The notes beneath the pieces are model-generated. The model was not told the origin of the DNA. It searched no databases and saw only the letters and a program-made list of their open reading frames with translations. A stretch of DNA of 64,000 nt. Source: Clostridiales bacterium. Lineage in GTDB: Bacteria; Bacillota; Clostridia; Oscillospirales; CAG-272. Position numbers and translations under genes: made by a program. Below, in pieces: positions 26,137 through 34,721 of this stretch. Location: positions 1 to 64,000 of the forward strand of contig QALR01000001.1 of NCBI GenBank assembly GCA_003150035.1, read 5' to 3'. The stretch's first letter is position 1. The number at the start of each line of letters is the position of its first letter.

Positions 26137-26331
26137 TCAAACCGTTTTCTGTTTGAAGGTTGCGCAAACGGTGTCCGTGCAGGAGGTCGCATAGCTGGGA
26201 CCCACGTTGATTCTTTCGGCTGTGCAGTGGCTCTCGCCATCATGATAGACACAGTTGGTAACGTCGCACGAAACGCCTTTGTTGCATTTGCAGGTTTTAC
26301 ATGTCTTTTCGCCAGAGATATCTCCGTTCAT
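26137..26331 (-). CDS. Small cysteine-rich protein, DUF1540
   Basis: A 64-residue protein with eight cysteines: the N-terminal CKTCKC and CDVTNCVYHDGESHC pattern, followed by TAERINVG and SCTDTVC. This matches the DUF1540 family, small presumed metal-binding proteins common in Clostridia, function unknown. Start ATG at 26331 is chosen because conserved sequence begins soon after it; its ribosome site is poor. An in-frame TTG at 26370 has AAAGGA almost touching it. A strong terminator follows 5 bases downstream. Confidence 0.78.
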   Translation of the reverse strand: MNGDISGEKTCKTCKCNKGVSCDVTNCVYHDGESHCTAERINVGPSYATSCTDTVCATFKQKTV

Positions 26332-26641
26332 GATAAGAAACCATATTTCGTTCCGGACTCGGAACGACAAATCCTTTCAATCGAAATCACAGTTTACGGA
26401 GGATGTCCGCTTTTTACAAATCGGACGGCTTCCGTTTTCGGCAAAAGCTTTTCGGGAAAAGAAAAAACATGTTTTGCCGGTTGACGGCGCCGTGTTCTGC
26501 AAAGACGGAACACAAACGCTGTCGGTTTTATTTTGCTTCATGTGTGCGAAGTCTATACCTGATGGCGGAGCATTAATTTTTGAAAATTCACCTGTTTTGG
26601 ATGGATGATACAATGAAAAACGAAAGGAATTCAAACAGCGC

Positions 26642-27379
26642 ATGGCTCTTTTTGTAATTGGTGACCCGCATCTTTCGCTTTCCTGTGAGAAACCGATGGA
26701 TATTTTCGGCTCGCGATGGACCGGATATGTGGAAAAATTCACGCTCGGTTGGAAAAAACATGTATCGCCTGGAGACACCGTCGTGCTTGCCGGCGATATC
26801 TCATGGGCCATGACAACGGACGAGGCAAAGGCTGATTTTGACTTCATCGAATCGCTGCCGGGCGAAAAATATATCCTCAAGGGCAACCATGATTATTGGT
26901 GGCAGACGATGGCAAAGCTTGACCGCTTTGTCAGCGAGAGGGGCTACAGAACCATCCGCTTTCTGCATAACAACGCGTATGAAGCCGAGGACTTTATTCT
27001 CTGTGGCGCGCGGGGTTGGTATACGGATGAAAAGGCGTCGCCTGTCAAAGGGGCTGATGCGGGGAAAATCGTGGTAAGAGAGGTCGGGCGGCTTGACAGA
27101 AGTCTTGCCTGCGCAGAGGCCCTGCGCGAGGCCGCGCGTGTACGCGGAGAAGAAAAGGAGATTTTGGCGTTTCTTCACTTTCCGCCGGTTTTCGGGGATT
27201 ACGTGTGTGAAGAAATGGTGCACACCCTTTGCCGGCACGGCGTGAGGCGATGCTATTTCGGTCATATCCACGGAAAATACGACGTTCCGGCATGCGCGCG
27301 CTTCTCGGATATCGAATTTTTTCTCATTTCTGCCGACTACTTGAATTTTGAACCCATGAAAATCGAGCCGGAAAAGTGA
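26642..27379 (+). CDS. Metallophosphoesterase
   Basis: Calcineurin-like phosphoesterase of 245 residues, substrate unknown. The two-metal motifs are in order: GDPHLS (7-12), LAGDISWAM (near 49), LKGNHDYWW (near 80), FLHFPP (near 177) and FGHIHGK (near 203). Start ATG 26642; the ribosome site AAAGGA is 13 bases away, farther than usual. It stands between the DUF1540 gene (opposite strand) and tig, which has its own promoter. Confidence 0.9.
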   Translation: MALFVIGDPHLSLSCEKPMDIFGSRWTGYVEKFTLGWKKHVSPGDTVVLAGDISWAMTTDEAKADFDFIESLPGEKYILKGNHDYWWQTMAKLDRFVSERGYRTIRFLHNNAYEAEDFILCGARGWYTDEKASPVKGADAGKIVVREVGRLDRSLACAEALREAARVRGEEKEILAFLHFPPVFGDYVCEEMVHTLCRHGVRRCYFGHIHGKYDVPACARFSDIEFFLISADYLNFEPMKIEPEK

Positions 27380-27418
27380 ATTTTGCCGAAAAGCGGTGTA
27401 TAAAATCCCCAAAAAATG

Positions 27419-27447
27419 TTGACATTTTTTGTGAAAAATGATATAGT
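27419..27447 (+). promoter_or_regulatory. Promoter of tig-clpP-clpX
   Basis: TTGACA (27419-27424), 17-base spacer, TATAGT (27442-27447), 50 bases before the tig start. Confidence 0.88.
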
Positions 27448-27497
27448 AAACATGTATGTAAAAATAAAATGTTGTTTGAATACACGATGGAGGAACC

Positions 27498-28904
27498 ATG
27501 AAACTGTTAAATACCGCCGAGATCGGCACCAATCAAAAGGAACTTGAGATTTTTATTGACCATGAAGCTTTCGAGGCGGAATGTGAAAAGGCGTACCGGA
27601 AAAATGTCGCGAAGTTCAATATTCCCGGCTTCCGCAAAGGAAAAGCACCGCGCAAAATGATCGAAAGAATGTATGGAACCGGTGTTTTTTATGAAGACGC
27701 CATCAATGCTATCCTGCCTTCGGCATATCCCGAGGCGGTGAAAGAGGCGGGACTCGAGGTAGTGAGCCAACCGGAGATCGATATCAAATCGCTAGATGCG
27801 GATGGAGTCGTCATTACGGCAAAAGTTTATGTGAAGCCGGAAATCACCGTAAAAGAATACAAGGGGCTGAAAGCGACAAGAGAGGACGTCGAAGTTACCG
27901 ACGAGGCGGTGCAGACGGAAATCGACCGGGTGCGGGAACGCAATGCCCGTGCAATCGAGGTGAGCGACCGTCCCGCTGCAAAGGATGACGAGGTAATCTT
28001 TGACTTTGACGGCTATGTTGACGGAAAGCCGTTCGAGGGCGGCAAGGCGGAGAAATACAGCCTGAAGCTTGGCTCCGGGCAGTTTATCCCCGGTTTTGAA
28101 GATCAGATGATAGGCAAAAGCATCGGTGAGCCTTTTGATGTGGAGGTCACATTCCCGGAGGATTATCATGCGAAGGAGCTTGCCGGTAAGGCGGCAACCT
28201 TCAAATGCCTGATTCATGAAATCAAAGTCTCTGAGCTGCCGGCGCTCGACGATGAGTTTGCCAAGGATGTTTCTGAATTTGACACATTGGATGAATACAA
28301 GGCCGATGTGAAGGCAAAACTCCAAGAGAGCGCCAATAAAACAGAAGACGCCAAGGTGGACGACCAGCTTATGAGCGCACTTTGTGAAAACATCGAGGGA
28401 GAGATTCCCGAGGTGATGTTTGAAAACGAGGCAGAAAATCTCGTGCGCGATTATGAAAATCGCCTTCGTTATCAGGGAATGGATCTCAATACCTTCATGA
28501 AATATACGGGACAGACGGTGGAAACGCTGAAGGCGCAGTTCCGTCCGCAGGCGGAAAAGCAGGTGAAGACTCGTCTGGCGCTGGAATATGTCGCAAAGGC
28601 GGAGAGCCTTACGGCGACGGAAGAAGATATCAATACCGAATATCAGAAGATTGCCGATGCCTATGGCATCGAGCTTGATAAGGTAAAGGAAAGCATCGAG
28701 GAAAAGGCGATCGCGGCGGATGTCGAGGTCGGCAAGGCAGCGCTTTTTGTCCGTGACAATGCGGATATTTCCAAAGGAGATGGCGCTGCGGCTCCCAAAA
28801 AGAAGGCGCCCAGAAAGAAAAAGGTCGCCGAGGTAGAGCCTGAGACAGTTTCGGAAGAGAAAACGGAGGAGACCCCCTCCGAGCCGGAAAAGGCAGCCGA
28901 ATAA
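27498..28904 (+). CDS. tig: Trigger factor (ribosome-bound chaperone and prolyl isomerase)
   Basis: Binds nascent chains at the ribosome exit and isomerises prolines. The N-terminal ribosome-binding loop is GFRKGKAPRKM (near 43-53), the FKBP domain lies at about 150-240 (FDFDGYVDGKPFEGGKAE, GSGQFIPGFEDQMIG), and the helical C-terminal domain follows. At 468 residues it is longer than the usual 430: the last 40 residues are a low-complexity tail of lysines then glutamates (APKKKAPRKKK, then alternating E, P, T). Start ATG 27498 with GGAGG. Immediately upstream of clpP and clpX, the common order. Confidence 0.97.
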   Translation: MKLLNTAEIGTNQKELEIFIDHEAFEAECEKAYRKNVAKFNIPGFRKGKAPRKMIERMYGTGVFYEDAINAILPSAYPEAVKEAGLEVVSQPEIDIKSLDADGVVITAKVYVKPEITVKEYKGLKATREDVEVTDEAVQTEIDRVRERNARAIEVSDRPAAKDDEVIFDFDGYVDGKPFEGGKAEKYSLKLGSGQFIPGFEDQMIGKSIGEPFDVEVTFPEDYHAKELAGKAATFKCLIHEIKVSELPALDDEFAKDVSEFDTLDEYKADVKAKLQESANKTEDAKVDDQLMSALCENIEGEIPEVMFENEAENLVRDYENRLRYQGMDLNTFMKYTGQTVETLKAQFRPQAEKQVKTRLALEYVAKAESLTATEEDINTEYQKIADAYGIELDKVKESIEEKAIAADVEVGKAALFVRDNADISKGDGAAAPKKKAPRKKKVAEVEPETVSEEKTEETPSEPEKAAE

Positions 28905-28914
28905 AAAGCATCGA

Positions 28915-28938
28915 TTCGCAGACGCCGGCGCCTGCGAA
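28915..28938 (+). terminator. Hairpin between tig and clpP
   Basis: TTCGCAG (28915-28921) pairs with CTGCGAA (28932-28938), with a further CGCC-GGCG inside, followed by TTTGATTTCC. A weak terminator or attenuator; clpP may also be read through from the tig promoter. Confidence 0.5.
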
Positions 28939-29009
28939 TTTGATTTCCTTATGCGCCTGGCAAACCTAAACTTGATAGTCCGTCCGGAGGACGGCGAAGG
29001 AGGATTCAC

Positions 29010-29594
29010 ATGGCACTGGTACCAATGGTTGTGGAACAGACGAGCCGCGGCGAGCGCTCGTATGATATTTATTCGAGGCTGCTTGGTGACAGGATCGTAT
29101 TTTTATCCGATGAGGTCAATGATGTGACGGCATCTCTCGTAGTTGCTCAGCTTCTTTTCCTCGAATCACAGGACCCAGATAAGGATATCAGCCTTTATAT
29201 CAACAGTCCCGGCGGCTCTACTACGGCGGGGATGGCGATTTATGATACGATGAATTATATCAAATGTGATGTTTCGACCATCTGTATCGGAATGGCGGCG
29301 AGCATGGGAGCTTTCCTGCTTGCGGCGGGCGCACCCGGAAAGCGGCTTGCGCTGCCCAATAGTGAAATCATGATTCATCAGCCGCTCGGCGGCATGCAGG
29401 GGCAGGCGACGGATATCAAAATCCATGCGGACAGAATCATTCGTATTCGTCAGACCCTCAATGAAATTTTGGCGAAAGTCACCGGCAAGAGCGTCGAGCA
29501 GATTGCGCGTGACACCGAACGGGATAACTTCCTTTCTGCTGCGGAAGCAAAGGATTACGGGCTTGTCGACAAGGTGATTGAAAAGAGAATTTGA
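29010..29594 (+). CDS. clpP: ATP-dependent Clp protease proteolytic subunit
   Basis: Serine protease subunit that forms a 14-mer chamber and works with ClpX. The 194-residue length is standard. The catalytic serine is in GMAASMGAFLL (near 97), the histidine in IMIHQPLGG (near 122), and the third residue is D in the RDTERDNF region near 171. Start ATG 29010 with AAGGAGG. clpX begins 10 bases after its stop codon, so the two are co-transcribed. Confidence 0.98.
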   Translation: MALVPMVVEQTSRGERSYDIYSRLLGDRIVFLSDEVNDVTASLVVAQLLFLESQDPDKDISLYINSPGGSTTAGMAIYDTMNYIKCDVSTICIGMAASMGAFLLAAGAPGKRLALPNSEIMIHQPLGGMQGQATDIKIHADRIIRIRQTLNEILAKVTGKSVEQIARDTERDNFLSAAEAKDYGLVDKVIEKRI

Positions 29595-29604
29595 GGTGAG
29601 GTCT

Positions 29605-30900
29605 ATGGCGGATAACAATAAAGCAGGCACGGGTCTGCACCGGTGCTCGTTCTGCGGCAGAACGGAAAATCAGGTAAATTATCTGATTCCGTCGCAAAGC
29701 GGCGTGTATATCTGCGATAATTGCGTGTTTGCATGCAGTCAGCTGATCGATGATTATGAAAGCTCGATCAAAAACGAAAAAGAGATTTCTTTGTCTGAGC
29801 TTCCTCGCCCGAAAGAAATCAAAGCGGCGCTTGACGAATATGTAATCGGTCAGGATGCGGCGAAAATCGCGCTTTCCGTTGCCGTATACAACCACTATAA
29901 ACGCATTGCATCCAAAAGTCAGAAGGGAAAAGGAAAAAAGGCGGAGGATGACGGCGTGGAAATCCAGAAGAGCAATGTGCTGCTTCTCGGCCCCACCGGC
30001 GTCGGAAAGACATTTCTCGCACAGACCCTGGCAAAGACACTGAAGGTCCCGTTTGCCATCGCCGACGCGACGACGCTCACGGAGGCGGGCTATGTCGGCG
30101 AAGACGTCGAGAATATTCTGCTGCGTCTGATTCAGGCGGCGGATTATGATATCGAGCTTGCGGAGAAAGGAATCATTTATATCGATGAAATCGATAAAAT
30201 TTCTCGCCGCAGTGAAAACCGCTCGATTACGCGTGACGTGTCCGGAGAAGGCGTGCAGCAGGCGCTTTTGAAGATTTTGGAGGGAACGGTTTCCAATGTG
30301 CCGCCGCAGGGCGGACGCAAGCATCCGGGGCAGGATTTTATTCAGATCAATACGGAAAATATTCTCTTTATCTGCGGCGGCGCGTTTGACGGACTTGAAC
30401 AGATTGTTGAGCAGAGAATGGGACACTCCACCATTGGATTCGGAGGAGAAATCAAGAAAAAGGCGGAAAAGGAACAGGATGGCGGCATTTTGCGGCATGT
30501 CACAGCGCATGATATTGTCAAATACGGGCTGATTCCCGAGCTTGTCGGAAGACTTCCCGTTATGGTTTCTTTGGAAAATCTGGACCGCGCGGCGCTTTCC
30601 CGTATTCTGCGGGAGCCGAAAAACGCGTTGGTTAAGCAGTACCAAAAGCTTTTCGGTATTGACGGTATTGAAATCGAGTTTACCGATGCCGCTATTGAAA
30701 AGATCGCCGATCTCGCAATCGCACGCGGCACGGGCGCGCGCGGGCTTCGCGCCATCATGGAGGAGGTTATGCTTCCGGTGATGTATGAAGCGCCGTCCAT
30801 GCAGGACGTGGAAGCCGTGGTGATCGATGAAAAGGTTGTGTCGGAGAAAGCCTTGCCGGAATACAGAAAAAAAACGGCGCCGCGCTCACAGCCGGCATGA
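29605..30900 (+). CDS. clpX: ATP-dependent Clp protease ATP-binding subunit
   Basis: AAA+ unfoldase that feeds substrates into ClpP. The N-terminal zinc-binding domain shows CSFCG and ICDNC (residues 14-41), Walker A is GPTGVGKTFLA near 130, Walker B IIYIDEIDKI near 191, and the ClpP-docking IGF loop is in STIGFGGE (near 279). 431 residues. Start ATG 29605 with GAGGTGAG; the longer frame from 29578 overlaps clpP. A terminator follows at 30938. Confidence 0.98.
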   Translation: MADNNKAGTGLHRCSFCGRTENQVNYLIPSQSGVYICDNCVFACSQLIDDYESSIKNEKEISLSELPRPKEIKAALDEYVIGQDAAKIALSVAVYNHYKRIASKSQKGKGKKAEDDGVEIQKSNVLLLGPTGVGKTFLAQTLAKTLKVPFAIADATTLTEAGYVGEDVENILLRLIQAADYDIELAEKGIIYIDEIDKISRRSENRSITRDVSGEGVQQALLKILEGTVSNVPPQGGRKHPGQDFIQINTENILFICGGAFDGLEQIVEQRMGHSTIGFGGEIKKKAEKEQDGGILRHVTAHDIVKYGLIPELVGRLPVMVSLENLDRAALSRILREPKNALVKQYQKLFGIDGIEIEFTDAAIEKIADLAIARGTGARGLRAIMEEVMLPVMYEAPSMQDVEAVVIDEKVVSEKALPEYRKKTAPRSQPA

Positions 30901-30937
30901 TAAGGAGAGAGAGAACGGCGGCTCTCGACAGAAAAAG

Positions 30938-30969
30938 AAAAACCGGACGCTAATGCCGTCCGGTTTTTT
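30938..30969 (+). terminator. Terminator of the clp operon
   Basis: AAAAACCGGACG (30938-30949) pairs with CGTCCGGTTTTT (30957-30968), loop CTAATGC, ending in a run of six T. It may also serve the convergent lipoprotein gene. Confidence 0.92.
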
Positions 30970-31002
30970 GCTTCTCAAAATCAGTATATTGACAACGGTG
31001 TA

Positions 31003-31491
31003 TTATTGACAGGATAAAATATCGATTTCAACCTCCCCATCCGTCATTTTCAGAGGCAGATGGGAAGCGGCATCGATGTAAAGACAGATATTGTCGCAGA
31101 CGCAGACATATACGTCGATCCCGCCGATGGTATTCCGGTGAATTTTCCAGATCATATCAGGAGAAAGGGAAAAAAGAGAGATCCATTTTGCGGCTTTCAG
31201 CCTTTCGGGGGAGGAAATCGGTATCGAGGTGCCGTCATATTCCAGACGGATTTCGTCCTCGCCGAACAGAAAACGGATTCCCTCTGTTTCACTGTCCGTA
31301 AGCTCAAGTATGTCGGTTTCTCCGAGTGTGATAACAGCGGAGAAACGAAGCTCTTCGTCTGTGATGTTGACCTGAAACTGCGCGCCATCCTGCTGATAGT
31401 GAAGAAGCTCTTCCATATCCGGCATGGAACCGCAGGAAAAGCAGATAAGGCCAAGCAGCATCACAAGAATACCGGTTCCTATTTTTTTCAT
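31003..31491 (-). CDS. Unknown lipoprotein
   Basis: 162 residues with a lipoprotein signal (MKKIGTGILVMLLGL, lipobox ICFSC, cysteine near 20). The mature part is acidic and beta-rich, alternating ITLGETDILELTD and IWKIHRNTIGGIDVYVC, somewhat like outer-leaflet lipoproteins that fold as a beta barrel (LolA-like), but I do not assign a family. The ATG at 31491 with GGGAGG is preferred over a GTG at 31503 that overlaps the ribosome site. Convergent with clpX, divergent from the nucleotidyltransferase gene. Confidence 0.72.
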   Translation of the reverse strand: MKKIGTGILVMLLGLICFSCGSMPDMEELLHYQQDGAQFQVNITDEELRFSAVITLGETDILELTDSETEGIRFLFGEDEIRLEYDGTSIPISSPERLKAAKWISLFSLSPDMIWKIHRNTIGGIDVYVCVCDNICLYIDAASHLPLKMTDGEVEIDILSCQ

Positions 31492-31557
31492 AACGCCTCC
31501 CACAAAGGAAAAAATTCTATATTCAATATATTCACGCGGAAAAAATCTATTCCGGTG

Positions 31558-31586
31558 TTGAAAAATAAAATACCATATGCTATACT
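31558..31586 (+). promoter_or_regulatory. Promoter of the nucleotidyltransferase gene
   Basis: TTGAAA (31558-31563), 17-base spacer, TATACT (31581-31586). The transcript would have a leader of about 90 bases. Confidence 0.75.
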
Positions 31587-31680
31587 GAATCTTGTTAAGG
31601 GCAGAATTTCACGTTTTTGGCAAATGGATGAAGGTATGTGTATTTTCGGCCGGGAGATTTATCACAAAGGAGAAATGGTT

Positions 31681-32589
31681 ATGACACTTGTTATTATGGC
31701 GGCAGGAATGGGCAGCCGCTTTGGAGGAATGAAGCAGCTCACTCCGCTGACCGACGAGGGCGAGTACATCATGGATTTTACGATTTATGATGCGCTTCTT
31801 GCGGGCTTTGATCGGTTTATATTGATTATAAAAGAAGAAAATGAAGAGTTGTTTGAGGAAAAAATCGGGCACAGACTTCGTAGGAATGGGGTCTCGCTCC
31901 GCTACGCATATCAGAAAATGGAGCTGCCGGCGGGATTCGTCGTTCCCGAGGGCAGAACCAAGCCGTTTGGCACGGGACATGCTATCATGGCGGCAGGCAG
32001 AATCGACGACAATTTTGGCGTCGTCAATGCGGATGACTGCTACGGACGCGATGCGTTTTTCAAACTTGCGTCTTTCCTGAAAGAGGCAAAGGACGATACA
32101 CGCGCGCATTACTGTATGGTTGGCTATAAAGTGAAGAATACGCTCAGCGAAAACGGCAGCGTTTCCCGCGGCGTTTGCCTCGCAGATGAGAATGGGTATC
32201 TTGTCCGTGTCGAGGAGTATAAAAAAATCGAGCGGCGGGCGGATGGAACCATTATCAATACGTTTGACGATAAAAGTATCTGTGCGCTTGACGAGGATAC
32301 GACGGTCTCGATGAACTGCTTCGGCTTTACGCCGTCGTTTACCGAGCATTTGGAGGAAATGTTCCTTCGTTTCCTGGAAGCCAACCGAGCTGACCTTTCT
32401 AAATGCGAGTTCTTTCTGCCGTCTGAGGTACAAGAGCTGATCGATACGGGCCGTGCCGATGTGAAAATCCTTTCGACGGATGCTGTATGGCAGGGTGTTA
32501 CCAATCGGGCCGACAGTGAAATCTTTCGAGCGTTTATGCGAGAGCAAAAGGAGCACGGTGTTTATCCGCGGCATCTTTGGAAAAATTAA
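31681..32589 (+). CDS. Nucleotidyltransferase (NDP-sugar pyrophosphorylase-like)
   Basis: Transfers a nucleotide onto a sugar phosphate or similar alcohol phosphate. The 302-residue protein opens with the signature MAAGMGSRFGGMKQLTPL (nucleotide-binding loop, GxGxRxxxxxK), followed by GTGHAIMAAG and VVNADDCYGRDAF (metal-binding aspartates near 120). A C-terminal extension ending EHGVYPRHLWKN replaces the usual beta-helix. The acceptor is unknown. Start ATG 31681, 8 bases after AAGGAG; an ATG two codons upstream is too near the ribosome site. Confidence 0.82.
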   Translation: MTLVIMAAGMGSRFGGMKQLTPLTDEGEYIMDFTIYDALLAGFDRFILIIKEENEELFEEKIGHRLRRNGVSLRYAYQKMELPAGFVVPEGRTKPFGTGHAIMAAGRIDDNFGVVNADDCYGRDAFFKLASFLKEAKDDTRAHYCMVGYKVKNTLSENGSVSRGVCLADENGYLVRVEEYKKIERRADGTIINTFDDKSICALDEDTTVSMNCFGFTPSFTEHLEEMFLRFLEANRADLSKCEFFLPSEVQELIDTGRADVKILSTDAVWQGVTNRADSEIFRAFMREQKEHGVYPRHLWKN

Positions 32590-32646
32590 ATCCTCTGTAT
32601 TTTTATAGCCCAAAGCAGAAGCTTTTCAGGAAAGGAATTTTTTATT

Positions 32647-33180
32647 ATGAAAAAGGGACTTGTGGTTTTTCAGTCAAAATACGGCGCCACAGAAAAATAT
32701 GCAAGGTGGCTTGCCGAGACGATGGACTATGACTGCTTGCCACGCGCAGATGCGAGGGCTGATTTATGCGCACCGTATGAAATCCTTGTCTATGGCGGCG
32801 GCATTTATGCTTCCGGAATTGCCGGATTTTCTTTCATCCGTCATCATGCGGCACATTGGAAAAACAAAAAAATTGCGGTTTTCTGCGTCGGAGCATCTCC
32901 GCATGATGAAAAAGCGTTTGCCGAGCTTTGCTCGCGTTATTTCAAAGGGGAGCTTGCAGACATTCCTCGTTTTTACTGCCGCGGCGCATGGAAGGAAAGC
33001 GCTATGCGTTTTACAGATAGAACGCTTTGCAAAATGCTGAGAAAAGCAGTGCTAGGAAAGTCGCCCGAGGAATACGAGCCATGGGAGAGGGCGCTGATGT
33101 CTTGTCCTCCGGGGGAGGACGCTGATTGGACAGATCCTGCGGAGCTTGCGCCGCTGATTTCTTATCTTAAAAAGGGGTAA
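32647..33180 (+). CDS. Flavodoxin-domain protein
   Basis: 177-residue flavodoxin fold, FMN-binding. The phosphate loop is SKYGATEKYARWLAE at 10-24, followed by LVYGGGIYASGIAGF (about 46-60) and FCVGASPHDEKAF. It resembles the flavodoxin-like proteins of the HemG type that carry electrons rather than long-chain oxygen-binding flavoproteins. The cellular partner is not visible. Start ATG 32647 with AGGAAAGGAA. The P-loop kinase gene follows after 14 bases, so they form an operon. Confidence 0.85.
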   Translation: MKKGLVVFQSKYGATEKYARWLAETMDYDCLPRADARADLCAPYEILVYGGGIYASGIAGFSFIRHHAAHWKNKKIAVFCVGASPHDEKAFAELCSRYFKGELADIPRFYCRGAWKESAMRFTDRTLCKMLRKAVLGKSPEEYEPWERALMSCPPGEDADWTDPAELAPLISYLKKG

Positions 33181-33194
33181 AGGCGGGAGGTACG

Positions 33195-33698
33195 ATGAAA
33201 CGATTGATTTTGGTCGGCGGTACCATGGGGGTCGGGAAAACGACGACGTGCCGTGAGCTTGCTCGCCTGCTCCCGCACAATGTGCTCTTGGATGGCGACT
33301 GGTGTTGGCAGATGACGCCGTTTACGGTTTCAGAGGAAACGCAGGCGATGGTGATGGACAATATCACGCATCTGCTAGGAAATTTTCTTCGATGCAGCAG
33401 GCTCGAGAATGTGATTTTCTGTTGGGTCATGCACGAGCAGAGAATCATCGATGACCTGCTCGCCCGGCTTGATACGAAGGGGGTGGCGGTATGCTCCGTT
33501 TCTCTTATTTGCACAGAGAGTGCTCTCCGGGCACGTCTTCTCGGAGATGTGGCGGCGGGGATACGAACGGAGGACATTGTCGAAAGAAGTGTTCCGCGGC
33601 TTGCTCTTTATCAGAAGCTGGATTCGGTGAAAATCGATACGACAGGACTTTCCCCGGGACAGACGGCAGAAAAGATCGCAGGCATGTTGGATGAATAG
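33195..33698 (+). CDS. P-loop kinase of unknown substrate
   Basis: 167-residue P-loop NTPase. Walker A is GGTMGVGKTTTCREL (8-22), with LLDGDWCWQM near 31-40 in the position that binds the acceptor in small-molecule kinases, and a lid-like arginine segment LRARLLGDVAAGIR near 112-125. The architecture suggests a nucleoside, sugar or antibiotic kinase of the AAA_33/shikimate-kinase-like kind; no substrate can be read out. Start ATG 33195 with GGGAGG. Second gene of the operon with the flavodoxin. Confidence 0.8.
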   Translation: MKRLILVGGTMGVGKTTTCRELARLLPHNVLLDGDWCWQMTPFTVSEETQAMVMDNITHLLGNFLRCSRLENVIFCWVMHEQRIIDDLLARLDTKGVAVCSVSLICTESALRARLLGDVAAGIRTEDIVERSVPRLALYQKLDSVKIDTTGLSPGQTAEKIAGMLDE

Positions 33699-33710
33699 GT
33701 TTTTTAGGAG

Positions 33711-33749
33711 AAAGGAGTCATATTTCCCTATAAAAATATGACTCCTTTT
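33711..33749 (+). terminator. Terminator after the P-loop kinase
   Basis: AAAGGAGTCATATTT (33711-33725) pairs with AAATATGACTCCTTT (33734-33748), a 15-pair stem followed by TCTATATATTTT. Confidence 0.9.
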
Positions 33750-34030
33750 CTATATATTTTATCACTTTGGATTTTACGACTGACAAATGAGGCGGCTTTT
33801 CTCAAAAAACAACCATAAATTTGATTTTGGGGGAGGGGCTGTTTATCACAAAAAAGAAAATCTCCCGGGCAAGGGGAGATTTTCTCAGAAAATATTGAAA
33901 GGAGATTCTTATAGGATTTTTCATAAGGGAACCCGCCTGCCATGTGGTGTGCCAAAGAGCAGAACAATCAACCTGAGCATTCGGTCGGGAATCTTATCCC
34001 CGACGGGATGCGAAAAAGGAACCCGTCTCT
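33750..34030. other. Region without a recognisable gene
   Basis: About 280 bases with no convincing reading frame. It contains a 12-pair hairpin (33855-33866 with 33874-33885: AGAAAATCTCCC and its complement), the hairpin TCGGG...CCCGA near 33982-34000, and GGAACCC twice (33929 and 34018). Possibly a degraded element or a structured RNA; nothing supports either strongly. Confidence 0.4.
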
Positions 34031-34032
34031 AA

Positions 34033-34055
34033 AGGGGAGGAGGGACATCTCCCCT
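34033..34055 (-). terminator. Possible terminator of the small membrane protein gene
   Basis: AGGGGAG (34033-34039) and CTCCCCT (34049-34055) form a short stem just past the stop codon at 34059. The T-run after it is poor. Confidence 0.4.
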
Positions 34056-34058
34056 AAG

Positions 34059-34385
34059 TTATAAAACGATAAACAGCATGGCAGACAAAATCACAAAGCA
34101 GGATACGGTTCCGATAACACCGGCGCGTCCGCTTTTTTCTGCCAAAAGATACAGCTTGCGCGGCAGATACGATACCGCGGCAAACGCGACATCCAGAAGA
34201 AACGCCACCGGTGAAAGCAGAAGCAGAAGTATGGTAAGCGTCCGTTTTTTCAAAGTAGTAGCTTTTTTGCGCGTTTTCACTTTGGCAGCGGCGGGACTCT
34301 TTTTTGTTTTGGCATGTGTCGGATATTCTACGGTATAGGAATATACCCCGCAGCCCTCTATGATTTGAAAATCGCAGCGCTCCAT
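34059..34385 (-). CDS. Small basic membrane protein, unknown
   Basis: 108 residues, family unknown. The N-terminal 25 residues are soluble (MERCDFQIIEGCGVYSYTVE), followed by a strongly basic stretch (TKKSPAAAKVKTRKKATTLKK) and two hydrophobic helices near 48-70 and 85-108. Start ATG 34385 with AGAGGTGAG; the GTG at 34394 lies inside that site. It has a consensus promoter (34430-34458) and runs divergently from the LexA-like regulator. A copy of the TTACCGT element (34403-34417) lies between its promoter and its start codon, so it is a likely target of that regulator. Confidence 0.7.
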   Translation of the reverse strand: MERCDFQIIEGCGVYSYTVEYPTHAKTKKSPAAAKVKTRKKATTLKKRTLTILLLLLSPVAFLLDVAFAAVSYLPRKLYLLAEKSGRAGVIGTVSCFVILSAMLFIVL

Positions 34386-34402
34386 GTTTCTCACCTCTGA
34401 AT

Positions 34403-34417
34403 TTACCGTTTATTATA
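34403..34417 (+). promoter_or_regulatory. TTACCGT element, copy 1
   Basis: TTACCGTTTATTATA, first of three copies of the pattern TTACCGTWWANTATA. It lies just downstream of the expected transcription start of the small membrane protein gene. Confidence 0.6.
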
Positions 34418-34429
34418 TGATGTGCTCTT

Positions 34430-34458
34430 ATTATACACCCTTTAAAGGTAATTGTCAA
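34430..34458 (-). promoter_or_regulatory. Consensus promoter of the small membrane protein gene
   Basis: On the minus strand TTGACA (34453-34458) and TATAAT (34430-34435) with exactly 17 bases between them. Confidence 0.88.
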
Positions 34459-34477
34459 GAGGGCTTTTAAAAATAAA

Positions 34478-34492
34478 TTACCGTAAAATATA
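34478..34492 (+). promoter_or_regulatory. TTACCGT element, copy 2
   Basis: TTACCGTAAAATATA, second copy, 75 bases from the first. The 17-mer starting one base earlier matches copy 3 at 16 of 17 positions. Confidence 0.6.
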
Positions 34493-34540
34493 AAAATTTT
34501 AAAAAATCTCTTTACAAATTTGTTTTTATGTGATAGGATA

Positions 34541-34555
34541 TTACCGTAAAGTATA
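34541..34555 (+). promoter_or_regulatory. TTACCGT element, copy 3
   Basis: TTACCGTAAAGTATA, third copy, 63 bases from the second. It runs into TATAAT at 34552-34557, a candidate -10 box for the LexA-like gene, so a bound protein would block that promoter. Confidence 0.6.
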
Positions 34556-34721
34556 ATATGGAGAAAATGTTCCGTCTTCGCTTCCGTTAGGCAAAAGCCG
34601 GTGAATGCCCTTGTGTTTTCAGCAGAGAGAGCTTCTTTTGAAAACGCGTGTGACTGAGCGCCACGCCTTGCTGCGCCGGATGACGGGGCAGTTCCCTTAT
34701 GGAAATTCGGAGGGTCAGACT

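Noticed and set aside
27792..29009. 405-codon minus-strand frame
   Set aside because: Antisense to tig, leucine/arginine-rich with no motif.
29479..30645. 388-codon minus-strand frame
   Set aside because: Antisense to clpX, no motif.
33728..33967. 79-codon minus-strand frame
   Set aside because: No ribosome site, no motif, and it crosses a strong terminator and hairpin.
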